Below, piece by piece: positions 54,218-64,000 of a DNA stretch of 64,000 nucleotides. The translations under genes were made by a program, and so were the position numbers. Source of the stretch: Teichococcus rhizosphaerae (GTDB lineage: Bacteria > Pseudomonadota > Alphaproteobacteria > Acetobacterales > Acetobacteraceae); the NCBI RefSeq assembly GCF_002631185.1, contig NZ_PDNU01000012.1:62001-126000 (forward strand), given 5' to 3'. Under the pieces are notes generated by a model that saw only the letters and a program-made list of their open reading frames with translations, was not told the DNA's origin and made no database searches. Positions within the stretch are counted from its first letter, which is position 1. Every line of letters begins with the position of its first letter.

Positions 54218-54958
54218 TCAGTGGCCGGTTTCGGAACGGCCCGTGGCGATGGCGGCGCGCATCCGCGACACCGCGCCCGGCAGCCCCTCGAACACCGAGG
54301 CCCCGATCAGGAAGTGGCCGATGCTCACCTCCTCCACCTGCGGAATGGCGGCGATGCCGACGACGCTCCCGTAATCCAGCCCGTGCCCGGCATGGCAGGC
54401 GAGACCAAGGCGGGAGGCGTGCTCGGCGGCGGCCCGCAGCCGGGCCAGCAGGGGCGCGCGTGCCTCGGGGGCGGCGTCCGCATAGGTGCCGGTGTGCAGC
54501 TCAATCGCCTGGGCGCCCAGCGCCGCCACGGCATCGATCTGCGCCGGGTCCGGCTCCACGAAGAGCGAGACCTCGATGCCGGCGCCGGCGAGCTGGCGCA
54601 CCGCCTCGGCGAGGTAGGGGCCGGCGCCCTTCACGTCGAGCCCCCCCTCGGTGGTCAGCTCGGCGCGCTTCTCGGGCACCAGGCAGCAGGCGGCGGGGGC
54701 GAGGGAGAGCGCGATGCGCACCATCTCCTCGGTGGCCGCCATCTCGAAGTTCAGGCGCAGCCCGGGCTCGGCCGCCATGCGGCGGGCATCCTCGTCGCGG
54801 ATGTGGCGGCGGTCCTCGCGCAGATGGATGGTGATGCCGTCGGCCCCGGCGGCGAGACAGGCGCGCGCCGCCTCCACCGGGCAGGGGAAGCGGCCGCCGC
54901 GGGCGTTCCGCAGCGTCGCGACATGATCGACATTGACCGACAGGCGCAGCGGCGTCAC
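54218..54958 (-). CDS. pdxJ: Pyridoxine 5-phosphate synthase
   Basis: A 246-residue PdxJ of normal length. Family motifs are [72 protein letters not shown] and HAGHGLDY with [10 protein letters not shown] at the end. It condenses 1-deoxyxylulose 5-phosphate with the PdxA product to make pyridoxine 5-phosphate. ATGA overlap with pdxA upstream shows coupling. pdxJ beside pdxA is not the common arrangement in alphaproteobacteria. Confidence 0.95.
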   Translation of the reverse strand: MTPLRLSVNVDHVATLRNARGGRFPCPVEAARACLAAGADGITIHLREDRRHIRDEDARRMAAEPGLRLNFEMAATEEMVRIALSLAPAACCLVPEKRAELTTEGGLDVKGAGPYLAEAVRQLAGAGIEVSLFVEPDPAQIDAVAALGAQAIELHTGTYADAAPEARAPLLARLRAAAEHASRLGLACHAGHGLDYGSVVGIAAIPQVEEVSIGHFLIGASVFEGLPGAVSRMRAAIATGRSETGH

Positions 54959-55965
54959 GGACTCTCTCTCCTGCGATGAGCGGCAAGCTCGGCGGCCAGC
55001 CGCAGGGCGGCGACCAGGCTGCCCGGATCGGCCCGGCCCTGGCCGGCGATGTCGAGCGCGGTGCCATGATCGGGGCTGGTGCGCACGACGGCGAGGCCCA
55101 GGGTGACGTTCACCCCGCCATGCATGTCGAGCGTCTTCACCGGGATCAGCGCCTGGTCGTGATACATGCCAAGCGCCGCGTCATAGCCGGCGCGGGCCTG
55201 GGGGGTGAACAGCGTGTCGGCCGGGTAGGGGCCGCGCGCGTCGATCCCCTCCGCGCGCAGCGCGGCGATGGCGGGGGCTATGATGTCCCGCTCCTCGGTG
55301 CCCATGGTGCCGTCCTCGCCGGCATGCGGGTTCAGCCCGGCCAGCGCCAGCCGCGGCGCGGCGATGCCGAAATCCCGCCGCAGCCCCTCCGCCGTGGCGC
55401 GGCCCGTGGTCACGATCCGCTCCACCGTCAGGCTCTCGATGGCGCTGCGCAGCGACTGGTGGATGGTGACCGGCACGGCGCGCAGCCCGGCGGCCGTCAG
55501 CATCATCACCGGAGGCCCCCCGCCGGGCGCCAGGGCGGCGAGGAACTCGGTGTGGCCGGGATGCGGGAAGCCCGTGGCGGTGAGCACCGATTTCTGGATC
55601 GGGTTGGTGACCACCGCGCCCACCTCCCCCGCGCGCGCCAGCGCCACGGCGCGCTCGATGGCGGCGATGACGGGGGGCGCGTTGCGCGGGTCCGGCCGGC
55701 CGGGCCGCACGGGCGCCGCCAGCGGCAGCGGCAGCACCGGCAGGGCTGCGGGGAAGATGGCCGTGGCCGCGGCCGGGCTTTCCACCACCTGGTGGGGCAC
55801 GCCGCCCAGAAGGGAGGGATCGCCGAGAAAGAGAAAGGCCGGGCCGGTCTCGCGCAGGGCGGCCCAGGCGCGCGCCGCGATCTCGCCGCCGATCCCGGCG
55901 GGTTCGCCCATGGTCAGCGCCAGCGGAGGAGCCGGGGGAAGGGCCGGAAGCGGCGATGCGGTCAT
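54955..55965 (-). CDS. pdxA: 4-hydroxythreonine-4-phosphate dehydrogenase
   Basis: A 336-residue PdxA. It shows [20 protein letters not shown] at the N-terminus and the three metal-binding His in [26 protein letters not shown] and [14 protein letters not shown]. It oxidises 4-phosphohydroxythreonine for the PdxJ step that the next gene encodes. The N-terminal motif reads GEPAGIG where E. coli has GDPAGIG. No ksgA or surA neighbour is present. Confidence 0.94.
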   Translation of the reverse strand: MTASPLPALPPAPPLALTMGEPAGIGGEIAARAWAALRETGPAFLFLGDPSLLGGVPHQVVESPAAATAIFPAALPVLPLPLAAPVRPGRPDPRNAPPVIAAIERAVALARAGEVGAVVTNPIQKSVLTATGFPHPGHTEFLAALAPGGGPPVMMLTAAGLRAVPVTIHQSLRSAIESLTVERIVTTGRATAEGLRRDFGIAAPRLALAGLNPHAGEDGTMGTEERDIIAPAIAALRAEGIDARGPYPADTLFTPQARAGYDAALGMYHDQALIPVKTLDMHGGVNVTLGLAVVRTSPDHGTALDIAGQGRADPGSLVAALRLAAELAAHRRRESP

Positions 55966-56038
55966 GCGGGAGTCGGTGTCCGGCAGGTGGCGTGAGCATG
56001 GGCCACCACCTGCCGGCGGGCGTCAAGGCCGCGCGTGT

Positions 56039-56923
56039 TCAGCGCAGCCCGGCGAAGGTGTCGCAGGCGGCCAGCTCGCCGCGCTCCAGCCCGGTGCGGA
56101 ACCAGCGCACCCGGTCCTGCGACGAGCCATGGGTGAAGCTTTCCGGCTGCACGCGGCCTTGCGCGCGCCGTTGCAGGCGGTCGTCGCCCACGGCGGCGGC
56201 GGCGTTCAGCCCTTCCTCCACGTCGCCCCGCTCCAGGATGGCGCGGGCCTGGTCGGCCTGCTTCGCCCAGAGGCCGGCGAAGCAGTCCGCCTGCAATTCG
56301 ACCCGCACCTGGATGGCATTGGCCTCGGCCGGATTGCCGGTCTGCCGCTGCAGGGAGCGCGTCAGCTCCAGGACGCCGAGCTGCTGCTGCACATGGTGCC
56401 CCACCTCGTGCGCGATGATGTAGGCGGCGGCGAAGTCGCCATTGGCGCCGAGCTGCCGCTGCAGCTGCGCCATGAAGTCGAGGTCGATGTAGATGCGCTG
56501 GTCGTTCGGGCAGTAGAACGGGCCGACCTGGGACTGCGCCGCGCCGCAGCCGGACTGCACGGCGCCGTTGAACAGCACCAGCACCGGGTCCTGGTAGGGC
56601 CGGCCCAACTGGCGGAACTGCGCCTTCCACACCAGCTCCGTGTCGCCCAGCACCTGCGCGACGAAGCGGCGCTCCGCGTCGCCGCCCGTGATCTCGCTGC
56701 CGCCCGAGCCAACGCCGGGGCGGGCCTGCTCCGTCCGCTGCGCCGGCATGCCGCCATCCTCGGTGAGCAGCACGGACGGGTCGATGCCGAGCGCCAGGAG
56801 GATCACCACCAGCACCACGCCGCCCAGGCCACCGCCCACCGCGATGCCACGGCCCCCGCCGCGACCACCGCCGCGGCCCCGCCGGTCCTCGACATTCCTG
56901 CTTTCCGGGCCATCGAGCCGCAT
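56039..56923 (-). CDS. Membrane-anchored neutral zinc metallopeptidase (YpfJ family)
   Basis: A 294-residue protein. An N-terminal Gly/Arg-rich stretch leads to one transmembrane helix (about 35-55, GGVVLVVILLALGIDPS), then a zinc peptidase domain with AYIIAHEVGHHVQQQLGVLE (His-Glu-x-x-His) and LQADCFAGLWA (third ligand region). Cys residues in SGCGAAQ and YCPNDQ may form a disulphide in the periplasm. Family members are called putative neutral zinc metallopeptidase, with substrates unknown. It is monocistronic by spacing. Confidence 0.9.
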   Translation of the reverse strand: MRLDGPESRNVEDRRGRGGGRGGGRGIAVGGGLGGVVLVVILLALGIDPSVLLTEDGGMPAQRTEQARPGVGSGGSEITGGDAERRFVAQVLGDTELVWKAQFRQLGRPYQDPVLVLFNGAVQSGCGAAQSQVGPFYCPNDQRIYIDLDFMAQLQRQLGANGDFAAAYIIAHEVGHHVQQQLGVLELTRSLQRQTGNPAEANAIQVRVELQADCFAGLWAKQADQARAILERGDVEEGLNAAAAVGDDRLQRRAQGRVQPESFTHGSSQDRVRWFRTGLERGELAACDTFAGLR

Positions 56924-57011
56924 TGTCGTTCATCCTTGTTGCGCCGGCGGCATACTGGCCCTGGCAACGCGCGGCCATGGCCCCGGTTGCTGGGCAGGTC
57001 AAGGGCGGCGG

Positions 57012-58379
57012 TCAGCCGCCCCGCGCGGCCTGCTCCCCGCCGCCCTTTGCGCCGCCCGTTGCGCCGCCCGTCGCGCCGGCCAGCGGGGCGCCCCGCGCGC
57101 AGGCCTCGCCCAGCAGCAGCAGGGCCGGCCCATCCTCCACCCAGCCACCCGCCCGGCGCGCCACCTCGGCGAAGCTGCCGCGCAGCACGCGCTGCCGGGG
57201 CGTGCCGCCGCGCTCGATGAAGGCGGCCGGCTGCGCGGGGTCGCCGCCCGCCGCGACGATGCCCTCGAACAGCAGGGGCAGGGTGGTGACGCCCATATAG
57301 ACCGCCACGGTCTGGCCGGGCTGGGCCAGGCTGGCAAAGTTCACATCCAGCCGGCCATCCCGCGTGTGGCCGGTGACGAGGGTCAGGCTGCGGGCCGCGT
57401 CGCGGTGCGTCAGGGGGATGCCGGCCTGCGCCGCGCAGGCCAGGGCCGCGGTGATGCCGGGCACCACCTCGCAGGCGATGCCGGCGGCCTCCACCGCCTC
57501 CTTCTCCTCGCCGCCCCGGCCGAAGATGAAGGGATCGCCGCCCTTGAGCCGCACCACCTTCAGCCCCTCCCGCGCCAGGCGGACCAGCAGCGCGTTGATC
57601 TCGCCCTGCGGCACGCAGTGATGCGCGCGCACCTTGCCGACATAGATGCGCCGCGCGTCGCGCCGCGCCAGCGCCAGCACCTCATCCGGCACCAGCCGGT
57701 CATGCACGACGACATCCGCCTCGCCCAGCAGCCGCAGCGCCCGCAGGGTGAGCAGGTCGGCCGCGCCGGGGCCGGCGCCCACCAGATGCACGCTGCCCGC
57801 GGGCGCCGCCTCGGCCCGTTCCAGCGCGGCCGCGAAGGCGGCGTGCGCCTCCGCCTCGCGCCCCTCCTCGGCGAGGCGGGCGGCGGGGCCGGAAAGGGCG
57901 GCGTCGAGGAAGCGGCGGCGGGCGGCGAGGCCGGGCAGGCGCGCGCGCACGGCCTGCCGGAAGTGCCGCGCCATCGCCGCCACCCGGCCGAGCCCCGGTG
58001 CCAGCACGGTTTCGACGCGCTGCCGCGCCATGCGCGCCAGCACCGGCGCCGCGCCCCCCGTGCCGATGGCGATGGTGATGGGGTCGCGGTCGACGATGGC
58101 GGGGGTGACGAAGCCGCACAGCTCCGGCCGGTCCACCACGTTCACCGGAATGCCGCGGGCGCGGCAGGCGTCGTGAAGGGCGCGGAGATCCTCCTCCGGC
58201 GCGCCGGCGGCGCAGGCCAGCGCGATGCCTTCCAGCAGGTCCGGCGCGAAGCGCGCGGCGCGGCGCGGGCGCGCGCCGGCCTCCTCCAGCAGCGCGGCCT
58301 TGGCCTCCAGCGCCTCGCCGCCGCCCAGCAGCAGCACGTCGCGGCCCTGAAGGTCCAGGAAGATGGGGAAGTGGCGCAT
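57012..58379 (-). CDS. cysG: Siroheme synthase (precorrin-2 dehydrogenase/ferrochelatase and SUMT)
   Basis: A 455-residue bifunctional enzyme, near the 457 of E. coli CysG. The N-terminal CysG-B domain starts FPIFLDLQGRDVLLLGGGEA with RPELCGFVTPAIVDRDPITI; the SUMT domain starts about residue 195 with VHLVGAGPGAADLLTLRALR, LVPDEVLALA and RLKGGDPFIFGRGGEE. It converts uroporphyrinogen III to siroheme for sulfite and nitrite reductases. The last 20 or so residues are Gly-Ala repeats. An iteron-like TGGCAAAGTTCACA lies within it (57332-57345). Confidence 0.94.
   Translation of the reverse strand: MRHFPIFLDLQGRDVLLLGGGEALEAKAALLEEAGARPRRAARFAPDLLEGIALACAAGAPEEDLRALHDACRARGIPVNVVDRPELCGFVTPAIVDRDPITIAIGTGGAAPVLARMARQRVETVLAPGLGRVAAMARHFRQAVRARLPGLAARRRFLDAALSGPAARLAEEGREAEAHAAFAAALERAEAAPAGSVHLVGAGPGAADLLTLRALRLLGEADVVVHDRLVPDEVLALARRDARRIYVGKVRAHHCVPQGEINALLVRLAREGLKVVRLKGGDPFIFGRGGEEKEAVEAAGIACEVVPGITAALACAAQAGIPLTHRDAARSLTLVTGHTRDGRLDVNFASLAQPGQTVAVYMGVTTLPLLFEGIVAAGGDPAQPAAFIERGGTPRQRVLRGSFAEVARRAGGWVEDGPALLLLGEACARGAPLAGATGGATGGAKGGGEQAARGG
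57332..57345 (+). repeat. Iteron-like sequence inside cysG
   Basis: TGGCAAAGTTCACA differs from the origin iteron at one base and is identical to the copy at the alternative repA start (2615-2628, minus strand). Flanking GGC on the left extends the match to the iteron consensus. Confidence 0.45.
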
Positions 58380-58523
58380 CGCGTCTGTCCATACGCGCGC
58401 TGGACGAGGCGGGGCAACAGGGCGCCGGCCAGCCGGCGGCGGAGACCGGCCTTCGCCGCCCGGCGCTTCCCGCCGCCGCCATTCGGCCGGGCACCAGGCC
58501 GGATGCCCGGCCGGGGCCCTGGC

Positions 58524-60029
<1,506 letters not shown>

Positions 60030-60108
60030 GCGGTGTGGTGTCCTCGCGGAAGCATGGGCGGCCACCATGTCGGCTTCCGGCCGGTTCGTCGAGGCGGGGA
60101 GGGCGGGG

Positions 60109-60693
60109 TCAGCCCGGCAGGCGCCAGCGGCCCAGCACGCTGCTGTCGGCCCGCAGCACCGCCACCTCGCCCGGGGCGGGGAAGATGCCCGTCAGCGCCG
60201 TGACGTTCACCTGGTGCGTCACCAGGACGGCGGCGCCGCGCGGCGCCTGGTCCGCGATCCAGCGGCGCAGCGCGGCGGTGGCCGCTTCCCGCTCGCCGCC
60301 ATTCCCGAAGAAGGAGTTGAGCGCCGGCAGCGGCGCCACCGGGCCGAGGCCGAGCAGGCGGGCCGTTTCCAGGCAGCGGCACCACTGGCTGGAGAACACC
60401 GGCAGCGCCGCCAGCCCCGCCGCGCGGAACGCCCCGCCGATGCGCGCCGCCTCCGCCCGCCCGGCATCGGGCAGGTTGCGCTGCGTCCCGCAGGCATCTA
60501 GGCGGAAGCCGGGCGGGTCGCCCCCGCCCGGAGCGGTGGCATGGCGCATCAGCGCCACATGACCGCCGCCGCGCAGCGCGCCCCACGGATCGGGCGCCTG
60601 GGCCGCCGCCGGTGGGGATGAGGGCAGCGCCACGGCCGGAAGGACCAGAGCTGGGAGGACCAAGCCAGGCAGCAGGGCGCGGCGGCTCACCAT
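60109..60693 (-). CDS. Exported histidine phosphatase (SixA/PGAM superfamily)
   Basis: A 194-residue protein with an N-terminal signal ([19 protein letters not shown] to AAAQA), whose SRRALL makes Tat export possible. The phosphatase core has [11 protein letters not shown] (first catalytic His with Arg), [15 protein letters not shown] (Arg) and [14 protein letters not shown] (second His). It would dephosphorylate a periplasmic substrate that is not identifiable. It overlaps the DUF427 gene by 7 bases. Confidence 0.85.
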   Translation of the reverse strand: MVSRRALLPGLVLPALVLPAVALPSSPPAAAQAPDPWGALRGGGHVALMRHATAPGGGDPPGFRLDACGTQRNLPDAGRAEAARIGGAFRAAGLAALPVFSSQWCRCLETARLLGLGPVAPLPALNSFFGNGGEREAATAALRRWIADQAPRGAAVLVTHQVNVTALTGIFPAPGEVAVLRADSSVLGRWRLPG

Positions 60694-61184
60694 CCGCGCG
60701 TTTCCGGCGCGCCCTTGAAGGGGCCGACGACACGATCCGTCACCCAGCCGCCATAGAAATCGCCGGGCTGCGGGCGGACCCGCTCCTCGCCCACCCAGCA
60801 GGCATCGACGCGCCCGGCATAGAAGGCGAGGCAGCCGGCGATGGCGCGGAAGGCCGGCACGGGATCGGGGTAGCTCCAGGCGGCGTTGGGCGCGATGCGG
60901 CCGTCCAGCTCCAGCGTCCAGTAGGCGGCGCGGCCCTTCCATTCGCACCAGGAGCCGCCGGGGGCGGGGCGCAGTGCATCCAGCCGGATATCCTGCGGCG
61001 GGATGTAGTAGGCGGGCGGGTGGCTGGTTTCCAGCACGCGCCATCCGGCGCGGCTGTCGGCGATCAGCTGCCCGGCGAAGGCCACGCGCAGGCGCTCGGC
61101 CACCGGCTCCAGCCGGGGCGGGCGGGGGTAGTCCCACACGGATTCCTGCCCCGGTCCCGGCTCGGCACGTTGCGGATGGGCCAT
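60687..61184 (-). CDS. DUF427-family protein
   Basis: A 165-residue soluble protein. RVAFAGQLIADSRAGWRVLE, SHPPAYYIPPQDIRLD, WCEWKGRAAYWTLEL, AAWSYPDPVPAFRAIAGCLA and YAGRVDACWVGEERV follow the DUF427 pattern, with a conserved Cys-Glu-Trp-Lys core. Function is unknown. It precedes the histidine phosphatase with coding overlap. Confidence 0.88.
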   Translation of the reverse strand: MAHPQRAEPGPGQESVWDYPRPPRLEPVAERLRVAFAGQLIADSRAGWRVLETSHPPAYYIPPQDIRLDALRPAPGGSWCEWKGRAAYWTLELDGRIAPNAAWSYPDPVPAFRAIAGCLAFYAGRVDACWVGEERVRPQPGDFYGGWVTDRVVGPFKGAPETRGW

Positions 61185-61259
61185 GATCCCGCTCCCTGGC
61201 TGCTCCCATGCGGCATCTGGGGGCGAGGCGCGGCCTGAACAGGGGCGGCGCGCCGCCCT

Positions 61260-62459
61260 TCAGGGTGCCCGCGGCAGCGCCACGCCGTCGCGCGCCACCA
61301 CTTGGCCGCGCTTGACCACCAGCCGGCGCGGTGGATGCGCCACCACCGCCTCGGCCAGCGTTTCCGCCTGCACCAGCACCACATCGGCGCAATCGCCGAC
61401 GCGCAGCCCGTAATGCGGCAGCCGCATCACCGCGGCGCCCCCCTCGGTGCAGACGGAGAGCGCCATCTCCAGCTCGTCGTCGCGGCGGAAGTTGTTGCGC
61501 AGGCCGAGCAGCATGGCGCGCTCCAGCATGTCCGCGTCGCCATAGGGGCCCCAGGTGTCGCGGATGCCGTCCGAGCCGGAGCAGACGCGGATGCCGCGGG
61601 CGCGCAGCTTCGCCACGGGCGGCACGGGGCGGCTGGCGGAGCCCGTGGTCATGATGCCGATGTCGAGCGCCGCGATCTGGTCGAGCAGCCCGTCCACCAT
61701 GGCGGTGTCGGCGTCGCCCAGGCAGAAGGCGTGGCTGATCACGACCTGGCCCTGCATGCCGAGCGCCAGGGTGCGCTCGAAGATCAGCTCCATGCTGAAG
61801 GCGCCGAGCAGGCCGGGCTCGTGCAGGTGGATGTCCACCGGCCTGCCGAAGCGCTGGGCGAGGCCGAACACGGCATCGAGCTGCCCGGCCGGGTCGCGGT
61901 CGATGGCGCAGGGGTCGAGGCCGCCCACCACGTCGGCACCCAGGCGCAACCCCGCCTCCAGCAGCGCCAGCGTGCCCGGCCGCGCCAGCAGGCCGGACTG
62001 GGGGAAGGCCACGATCTCGATGTCGATCACGTCGCGGTAGGCGTCGCGCGTGGCCATCACCCCTTCCAGCCCGGACAGGCCGAGCTCGGTGTCGATGTCC
62101 ACATGGGTGCGGATATGCGTGGTGCCGTGGCCGATCGACTGCACCACCTGCCGGGCCGACTGCCGGCGGGGGTCGATGCCCCATTCCCGCTTCAGCCGCC
62201 GCTCGGTGTCGATCTTGTCGATCAGCCGGGGCCCTGCCTGGTGCGGCCGCCAGCCCATGCCGAGCAGGGACTTGTCGAGATGGGTGTGGGCTTCCACGAG
62301 GCCCGGGATCAGCAGCGCGCCGCCGCCGGGCTCCACCGGCACGCCGGGCGGCGCCTCGACCTCGGGGCCAAGGCCCGCGATGCGGCCGCGCCGGATCAGC
62401 AGGGCGGAGGGCGCGCCGCCCATCGGGCGGATGTCGGTGATCAGCAGGTCCTGGGTCAT
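61260..62459 (-). CDS. Cytosine deaminase-like amidohydrolase
   Basis: A 399-residue amidohydrolase of the cytosine deaminase type. Metal and active-site residues are visible: LVEAHTHLDKSLLG (His-x-His), VDIHLHEPGLLG (His), GQVVISHAFCLG (His) and RVCSGSDGIRDTWGPYG (Asp). It could deaminate cytosine, isoguanine, creatinine or another N-heterocycle. The start at 62459 precedes MTQDLLITDIRPMGG. It is divergent from the flavin reductase gene across a 288-base region with a candidate operator. Confidence 0.87.
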   Translation of the reverse strand: MTQDLLITDIRPMGGAPSALLIRRGRIAGLGPEVEAPPGVPVEPGGGALLIPGLVEAHTHLDKSLLGMGWRPHQAGPRLIDKIDTERRLKREWGIDPRRQSARQVVQSIGHGTTHIRTHVDIDTELGLSGLEGVMATRDAYRDVIDIEIVAFPQSGLLARPGTLALLEAGLRLGADVVGGLDPCAIDRDPAGQLDAVFGLAQRFGRPVDIHLHEPGLLGAFSMELIFERTLALGMQGQVVISHAFCLGDADTAMVDGLLDQIAALDIGIMTTGSASRPVPPVAKLRARGIRVCSGSDGIRDTWGPYGDADMLERAMLLGLRNNFRRDDELEMALSVCTEGGAAVMRLPHYGLRVGDCADVVLVQAETLAEAVVAHPPRRLVVKRGQVVARDGVALPRAP

Positions 62460-62747
62460 GGCTGTCTCCCGCGCCGCCGGCGGCCCTGGCGCCCACCCTC
62501 GGCGGGATCGGCACGAGACGGTATACAAATCCGCCGGAAGCTGCCAAGCCCAGGCAAGGTGCCCGCGGCCCCTGGCCCGGCTCCTGCCCCGGCCCTTGTC
62601 CCGGCCCCTGCGAGGAGGACTTCATGCCCTGGCCTGCCCGATGAGCGGGACGCGCGTGACCGCCCGGCCCGGCGCGAGCGCGGGAGGCGCCGCCGCGCCC
62701 GGGCCCCGGCGTCCTCCTGGCCGCCCCCTCCGAGACAGAGTTGCCGA
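62460..62747. promoter_or_regulatory. Divergent intergenic region with GntR-like half operator
   Basis: CGGTATACAA at 62519-62528 matches 8 of 10 bases of the TTGTATACAA-type operator used by several FCD GntR regulators, and is AT-rich against its surroundings. The rest of the region is GC-rich and includes a 12-base tandem repeat. Promoter boxes could not be assigned. Confidence 0.35.
62567..62614 (+). repeat. Degenerate 12-base tandem repeat, four copies
   Basis: GGCCCCTGGCCC, GGCTCCTGCCCC, GGCCCTTGTCCC and GGCCCCTGCGAG run head to tail upstream of the flavin reductase gene. An open frame reading Gly-Pro-Gly-Gln across it on the minus strand continues antisense to the deaminase and is not taken as real. 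Confidence 0.7.
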
Positions 62748-63398
62748 ATGACCGAGACGCGAGAGTTCGACTTCGCCACGCTGACGCCGCGCGAGCGCTA
62801 CAAGCTGCTGATCGGCACGGTGGTGCCGCGCCCCATCGCCTGGGTGGTGACGGTGGATGCCGCCGGCCGCCCGAACGCCGCGCCCTACAGCTTCTTCAAC
62901 TGCCTCTCGGCGGACCCGGCGATCGTGGCGCTGGGCATCGAGTTCCGCGCCGGCGGCGCGCCCAAGGACACGGGACGCAACATCCGCGAGACCGGCTGCT
63001 TCACCGTCAACATCGTCTCCGACGCGCTGGTGGAAGCGATGAATGTCTGCGCCGTGCCCTTCGCGCCGGAGGTGGACGAGCTGGAGCGCGCCGGGCTGGA
63101 GCTGCTGCCGGGCACGGCCGTGGCCAGCCCGCGCATCGCCCGCTCGCCGGCGGCGCTGGAATGCCGGCTGCACTCCTTCCTGGAGATCGGCGCCTCCCGG
63201 GAGATCGTGCTGGGCGAGGTGGTGCACGCGCATCTGCACGCCGGGCTGGTCAACGACAGCCTGCATGTGGACCCCGTGGCGCTGGACGCAGTGGGCCGCA
63301 TGGGGGGCCATGGCTATGCCCGGACGCGCGACCGCTTCGACCTGCCGACCATGGACGCGGCGCGCTTCGATTCCGGCGACTGGCCGCGCAGGAGCTGA
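62748..63398 (+). CDS. Flavin reductase-like FMN-binding protein
   Basis: A 216-residue protein with REFDFATLTPRERYKLLIGT, VVPRPIAWVVTVDAAGRPNA, APYSFFNCLSADPAIVALGI, DTGRNIRETGCFTVNIVSDA and VVHAHLH, the split-barrel flavin reductase pattern. Many relatives supply reduced FMN to oxygenases or act directly on small substrates. The SDR gene follows 25 bases later. Confidence 0.88.
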   Translation: MTETREFDFATLTPRERYKLLIGTVVPRPIAWVVTVDAAGRPNAAPYSFFNCLSADPAIVALGIEFRAGGAPKDTGRNIRETGCFTVNIVSDALVEAMNVCAVPFAPEVDELERAGLELLPGTAVASPRIARSPAALECRLHSFLEIGASREIVLGEVVHAHLHAGLVNDSLHVDPVALDAVGRMGGHGYARTRDRFDLPTMDAARFDSGDWPRRS

Positions 63399-63423
63399 AA
63401 CCCGGTCAAAGAAGGAGGACGCG

Positions 63424-64000
63424 ATGGATTTCACCCAGGAACTGAAGGGACGGCGCGTGGTCGTGACCGGCGCCTGCGGCGTGGTCGGCGGCTGGATCGT
63501 GGACACCTTCGCGCGGGCCGGCGCCACGCTCTGCCTGACCGATGGGAACGCGCAGGCCCTGGAGGCGCTCGCCGCCACGGTGCCGCTCGGGGCGGAGGGC
63601 TTCGCCCGCGCCGTGGACCTGACCAACGCCGCCGCCATCGAGGCGCTGGCCGGCGAGGTGGGCGCGCGCTGGGGAGCGGCCGAGGTGCTGGTGAACAATG
63701 CCGGCGTCTATCCGAGCGGCTTCCTGCTCGACATCGACGCGGCGGAATGGGACCGCGTCATGGGCGTCAACCTGCGCGCGCCCTTCCTGCTGACGCGCGC
63801 CCTGGCGCGGCAGATGGTGGCGAAGGGCGTGAAGGGCAGCATCATCAACATCTCCTCCGGCGCTTCCCGCCGGATGCGCCGCACCGTGGTGCCCTACTGC
63901 GTCTCCAAGACGGCGCTGGACCGGCTGACCAAGGGCTTCGCCATCGAGCTGGCGGAATACGGCATCCGGGTGAACGCGCTGGAGCCTGGCTTCGCTCCCG
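63424..64000 (+). CDS. Short-chain dehydrogenase/reductase, cut by the window edge
   Basis: The first 192 codons of a classical SDR: cofactor motif VVVTGACGVVGGWIVDTF (Val-Gly in place of Ile-Gly), Asp after strand 2 (LCLTDGNAQ, favouring NAD), NNAGVYPSG, the catalytic Ser in INISSGASRR and Tyr-Lys in YCVSKTALDRL. The remaining C-terminal part lies beyond position 64000. GAAGGAGGA about 5 bases upstream marks the start. Operonic with the flavin reductase. Confidence 0.9.
   Translation, partial: MDFTQELKGRRVVVTGACGVVGGWIVDTFARAGATLCLTDGNAQALEALAATVPLGAEGFARAVDLTNAAAIEALAGEVGARWGAAEVLVNNAGVYPSGFLLDIDAAEWDRVMGVNLRAPFLLTRALARQMVAKGVKGSIINISSGASRRMRRTVVPYCVSKTALDRLTKGFAIELAEYGIRVNALEPGFAP

Noticed and set aside
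62460-62625. A minus-strand protein beginning in the 12-base repeats
   Set aside because: The frame runs out of phase through the deaminase and DUF427 genes before joining the histidine phosphatase; the phosphatase has its own start and signal peptide at 60693.

Overview
The window is about 64 kb of very GC-rich DNA. GC-ending codons, alphaproteobacterial gene families and many paralogous transporters point to an acetic-acid-bacterium relative (Acetobacteraceae, most like Roseomonas sensu lato). The taxon is an inference from gene style, not from a marker gene. The first 3.7 kb is the replication and maintenance core of a plasmid or chromid: the end of parA, parB, a RepA-type initiator gene, an iteron origin with a perfect DnaA box, and a parDE-type toxin-antitoxin pair. 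Beside it lies a complete RpoD-like sigma factor that lacks the usual N-terminal region 1.1. The rest of the window carries metabolism, transport and signalling, including genes often found on main chromosomes (pdxJ, pdxA, cysG, glpK, glpD, an HU gene). The replicon could therefore be a chromid or megaplasmid, or a chromosome with an integrated plasmid.

Layout. 1-5.8 kb: replication, partition, toxin-antitoxin, sigma factor. 5.9-6.6: a 2-keto-4-pentenoate hydratase-like gene, divergent from 6.75-18.07: an eight-gene chemosensory operon (cheW, cheR-TPR, cheW, mcp, cheA-REC, cheB, and two hybrid histidine kinases). It resembles Wsp or the cyst-forming Che3 pathway but has no diguanylate cyclase. 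18.1-27.2: a seven-gene operon (alcohol dehydrogenase, LivK-H-MG-F transporter, SDR, GMC oxidoreductase) with a divergent GntR regulator. 27.2-31.6: HU, a one-chain dihydroxyacetone kinase, a secreted PRC-barrel protein with Ala-Pro repeats, an MFS transporter. 31.6-37.6: two small proteins, a methionine gamma-lyase-like enzyme, an esterase, and a LysR-wrbA-dioxygenase quinone module. 37.6-45.3: an S58 peptidase and a Pot-type ABC transporter operon ending in an amidohydrolase translationally coupled to a COG0523 metallochaperone. 45.3-52.0: DeoR, HAD phosphatase, phnD-C-E-E and glpD in one operon. 52.1-54.1: a DapA-family aldolase with a 2-hydroxyacid dehydrogenase. 54.1-54.2: a short palindromic element. 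54.2-62.5: pdxJ-pdxA, a zinc metallopeptidase, cysG, glpK, a histidine phosphatase, a DUF427 protein, a cytosine deaminase-like enzyme. 62.7-64.0: a flavin reductase and the start of an SDR.

Two themes recur. Glycerol and dihydroxyacetone phosphate metabolism appears in three places (DhaKL, GlpK, GlpD with a phosphonate-type importer). Copies of the origin iteron also occur far from the origin: a 16-of-17-base match lies inside the COG0523 gene at 44.9 kb, written with rare codons, with weaker matches at 50.0 and 57.3 kb. No tRNA, rRNA, CRISPR array or intact insertion sequence was seen.
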